From Pseudomonadota bacterium (GTDB taxonomy: Bacteria > Pseudomonadota > Alphaproteobacteria > Rhizobiales > Rhizobiaceae), in NCBI GenBank assembly GCA_023393575.1, contig JAEWKX010000093.1:1-8428 (forward strand): a stretch of DNA of 8,428 nt. The letters run 5' to 3'. Of the stretch, positions 6,657-8,428 are shown piece by piece. Made by a program: the position numbers and the translations under genes. The stretch's first letter is position 1. Every line of letters begins with the position of its first letter. The notes below the pieces were generated by a model, which was given only the letters and a program-made list of their open reading frames with translations, was not told where the DNA came from and ran no database searches.

Positions 6657-6681
6657 GGAACCCGAACAGGGAGCAGGCGTT
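6657..6681 (+). promoter_or_regulatory. EcfG (RpoE2)-type promoter for the flavodoxin-fold gene
   Basis: GGAAC (6657-6661) and CGTT (6678-6681) are separated by 16 bases, a perfect consensus match inside an 84-base intergenic gap. The start point would be near 6688, about 35 bases before the ATG at 6723. Together with the two divergent sites it makes three good matches within 320 bases. Confidence 0.7.
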
Positions 6682-6722
6682 CCTGCGTCTTGCAGAACGC
6701 CTCTCCTTACATCGGGATTCTC

Positions 6723-7823
6723 ATGCCGAACACGACCACGACCCATCTCCACGACCTCGAACCGCGCAAGGGGAGCCCCAGTCCCCGGATGGATCGGGAA
6801 GAGTTCACTCGGCGCTTCCTCCGTCAGTTTCCCGATCCGGCCTTTGATACGCTGTCGGGGGAATTGCAGCAGGTGGCAGATGCCGCGTGGGATGCATATT
6901 ATAACTCCCGCAAGAGCCCGAGAACCCGCAAGGCGGGGCCGGGCTTTGCCGATCCGGATTACGATCTCGCCGGCGACTGGCTTGCGGCACGTGATGCGGT
7001 CAGGCAGGCGGAGGAACGGCACAAGGATGCGGATGGACCGCTGCGCGTGCTGCTCGTCAACTCCGCGCCGCGGAGCGAGCATACCTGTCCCGGCGAACTG
7101 TCCAAGAGCTATCGCCTGGCGACCATCGCGCAGGAGGTGCTGCTGGAGGCGGGGGTCGAGGTCAATCTCCTCGACCTCAGCCGGCTGACTTCCGAATACG
7201 GCCGCCAGATCCATCCTTGCAAGGCCTGCTTCTCGACCGCCGCCGCGCTCTGCCACTGGCCGTGCTCGTGCTATCCCAACTATTCCCTCGGACAGGTGCA
7301 CGATTGGATGAACGACATCTATCCGATGTGGGCGGAGGCGCACGGAATCATGATCGTGACGCCGGTCCACTGGTACCAGGCGACGTCGCCGCTGAAGCTG
7401 ATGATGGACCGGCTGGTCTGCGCCGACGGCGGCAATCCCGATCCCACCAGCACCCATGGCAAGCATGCCAAGGAAGCCAAGCAGATGGAGATGCGGGGCT
7501 GGGATTATCCGCGCCACCTTGCCGACCGGCTGTTCTCCGTCGTGGTGCACGGCGATGCGGAAGGCGCGGAGAACGTCCGGCGCAGCATCAGCGACTGGAT
7601 GCAGTCGATGGAACTGATCCCCGCCGGTAGCCTTGCCGTGCTCGACCGCTATATTGGCTACTGGGAACCCTATGCGACCAGCCATGAGGCCCTGGATGCC
7701 GACGGGGCGCTGCAGGAAGAGGTGCGCAACGCCGCCCGTACGCTCGCGGAGGCCATGCTGGCGAAGCGTGAAGGCAAGTTCGTCGTTCCCGGTGCCCGGC
7801 TGAAACAGCCGCGCGAGAAATAG
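6723..7823 (+). CDS. Flavodoxin-fold NAD(P)H-dependent oxidoreductase, cysteine-rich
   Basis: A 366-residue protein. The central part from about residue 107 (LRVLLVNSAPRSE) has the first strand and phosphate-binding loop of flavodoxin-like, FMN-dependent reductases. The later block HGIMIVTPVHWYQATSPLKLMMDRL is the second flavin-contact region. Between them lie five cysteines within 18 residues (C166, C169, C177, C181, C183; the last three in CHWPCSC), more than flavin reductases of this fold usually carry, which suggests a metal or redox role. The N-terminal 106 residues form an extra, mostly helical region (AADAAWDAYYNSRKSPRTRK-like, hydrophilic) of unknown role. The start ATG 6723 is a judgement: it has no clear ribosome binding site. 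TTG 6690 would sit on the predicted transcription start, and ATG 6789 is an alternative preceded by AGGGGAG. The 76-aa gene follows 21 bases downstream. Context points to a stress-induced quinone or disulfide reductase, but this is inference. Confidence 0.83.
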   Translation: MPNTTTTHLHDLEPRKGSPSPRMDREEFTRRFLRQFPDPAFDTLSGELQQVADAAWDAYYNSRKSPRTRKAGPGFADPDYDLAGDWLAARDAVRQAEERHKDADGPLRVLLVNSAPRSEHTCPGELSKSYRLATIAQEVLLEAGVEVNLLDLSRLTSEYGRQIHPCKACFSTAAALCHWPCSCYPNYSLGQVHDWMNDIYPMWAEAHGIMIVTPVHWYQATSPLKLMMDRLVCADGGNPDPTSTHGKHAKEAKQMEMRGWDYPRHLADRLFSVVVHGDAEGAENVRRSISDWMQSMELIPAGSLAVLDRYIGYWEPYATSHEALDADGALQEEVRNAARTLAEAMLAKREGKFVVPGARLKQPREK

Positions 7824-7844
7824 AGGATGCACACGGAGGACCGC

Positions 7845-8075
7845 ATGCCACCCGAAGAACTCGACAAGACGTTGAGCGCCCTTCCGCTTCGAGTAGGGGC
7901 CTATGTGCCGGACGATCTTCTGGAGGACTGGTTCGCACCGCGCACCGGCATGAACCCGGTCAGTGCGGAAGCACTGAGCGCGGCGGAAACCTATGGGCGA
8001 CGCTTCGAATGCGAGTTCAAGTATTATCCGGAGCGGCAGGAGGGGGTGTTCTGGAAATGGGTACCGGCGATCTGA
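7845..8075 (+). CDS. Hypothetical protein (76 aa)
   Basis: The start ATG at 7845 is chosen over ATG 7827 because GGAGGA (7835-7840) lies 4 bases upstream. The product begins MPPEELDKTLSALPLRVGAY and ends FKYYPERQEGVFWKWVPAI. It has a mixed hydrophobic and charged composition compatible with a small folded protein, one cysteine (ECEF), and aromatic residues concentrated in the last 20 positions. There is no signal peptide or membrane helix. I do not recognise a family. It starts 21 bases after the flavodoxin-fold gene with no promoter of its own, so it is probably the second gene of that EcfG-driven unit. It converges on the GFA-type gene 13 bases away. Confidence 0.65.
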   Translation: MPPEELDKTLSALPLRVGAYVPDDLLEDWFAPRTGMNPVSAEALSAAETYGRRFECEFKYYPERQEGVFWKWVPAI

Positions 8076-8093
8076 GCAGCCTTTGCGCTCAGA
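8071..8093. terminator. Possible bidirectional hairpin over two convergent stop codons
   Basis: TCTGAGC (8071-8077) and GCTCAGA (8087-8093) form perfect 7-bp arms around a 9-base loop. The arms contain the TGA codons of both converging genes, which partly explains the symmetry. A T tract is absent, so factor-independent termination is uncertain. Confidence 0.35.
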
Positions 8094-8428
8094 ACGTTTC
8101 CTGCGTTTCCTCTTCCGGCAGATCCTGGCCGCAGTCCATCCACGGCAGGCGGCTTTCCACGCCGTAGTGATATTGCGGCCTGACGCGTTCGGGATGATCG
8201 AGCGAGCCGCCGGTCAGACGAATGCGGCCGTCGCCGTCGTAGCGGAGAAACAGCGGACTGCCGCAATCCGGGCAGAAGCCGCGCTCGGCGATGGGCGAAG
8301 AGCGATAGATGGCAGGCGGCGAGGCTGTCCACTCGATAGCGGCCGGCTCCACCCTTACCAGGAAGGCGAAAGGACCGCCGGTTGCCCGGCGGCACATGCT
8401 GCAGTGGCAATAACCGGCGGTGGAGGGG
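8089..8428 (-). CDS. GFA/CENP-V family zinc-binding protein (5' end beyond the window)
   Basis: The open frame enters from the right edge as PSTAGYCHCSMCRRATGGPF and continues to TGA at 8089-8091, 113 residues in view. Recognisable features are CHCSMCRRATG followed by a beta strand (FAFLVRV), and the second zinc motif GFCPDCGSPLFLRYDG, in the order found in the glutathione-dependent formaldehyde-activating (GFA)/CENP-V fold. The first pair of zinc-binding cysteines expected upstream would lie outside the window. An internal ATG at 8397 splits the first motif and is not the start. Family members bind zinc with a Cys-rich site; only a few have shown activity on S-hydroxymethylglutathione, so a precise reaction is not assigned. 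It converges with the 76-aa gene and is probably a separate unit. Confidence 0.88.
   Translation of the reverse strand, partial: PSTAGYCHCSMCRRATGGPFAFLVRVEPAAIEWTASPPAIYRSSPIAERGFCPDCGSPLFLRYDGDGRIRLTGGSLDHPERVRPQYHYGVESRLPWMDCGQDLPEEETQETF

Overview
The window reads as chromosome of a high-GC alphaproteobacterium, most likely a member of the Rhizobiaceae or a close relative. The protein sequences of the branched-chain keto acid dehydrogenase, the DUF3008-type small protein and the small charged hypotheticals have a rhizobial look. The intergenic promoters match the alphaproteobacterial EcfG (RpoE2) consensus GGAAC-N16/17-CGTT. This placement is inference from sequence character; no search was run.

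Left part (1-4144, + strand): a tightly packed bkd operon for the branched-chain 2-oxoacid dehydrogenase complex, in the order E1-alpha (3' end only), E1-beta, E2, E3. The complex oxidatively decarboxylates the keto acids of valine, leucine and isoleucine to branched acyl-CoAs. E1-beta and E3 look intact. E2 does not: from its well-placed ATG and ribosome binding site, an in-frame TAG replaces the expected Glu codon at position 19. In addition, the DKA motif around the lipoyl-lysine reads GKA. The rest of E2 (linker, subunit-binding domain, catalytic HxxxDG) is preserved. The operon would therefore give either no E2 or an E2 with a damaged lipoyl domain, unless the TAG is a sequencing error.

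Right part (4153-8075): a compact group of small transcription units with the hallmarks of the general stress response. A 124-bp divergent intergenic region (6329-6452) holds two outward-facing EcfG-type promoters, whose -35 elements lie in a 9-bp inverted repeat. Leftward, they would drive an 86-aa acidic protein and then a translationally coupled pair: a nucleotidyltransferase-fold protein and a calcineurin-like metallophosphoesterase. Rightward, they would drive a 61-aa DUF3008-type protein. A third perfect EcfG-type promoter (6657-6681) precedes a cysteine-rich flavodoxin-fold oxidoreductase and a 76-aa hypothetical. A weaker fourth match precedes a 53-aa hydrophilic protein that converges on the bkd operon.

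Right edge: the 3' part of a GFA/CENP-V-type zinc protein on the - strand converges on the 76-aa gene, with a small hairpin over the two stop codons. No tRNA, rRNA, CRISPR, insertion sequence or phage gene was seen. No stretch longer than 300 bases lacks a gene.
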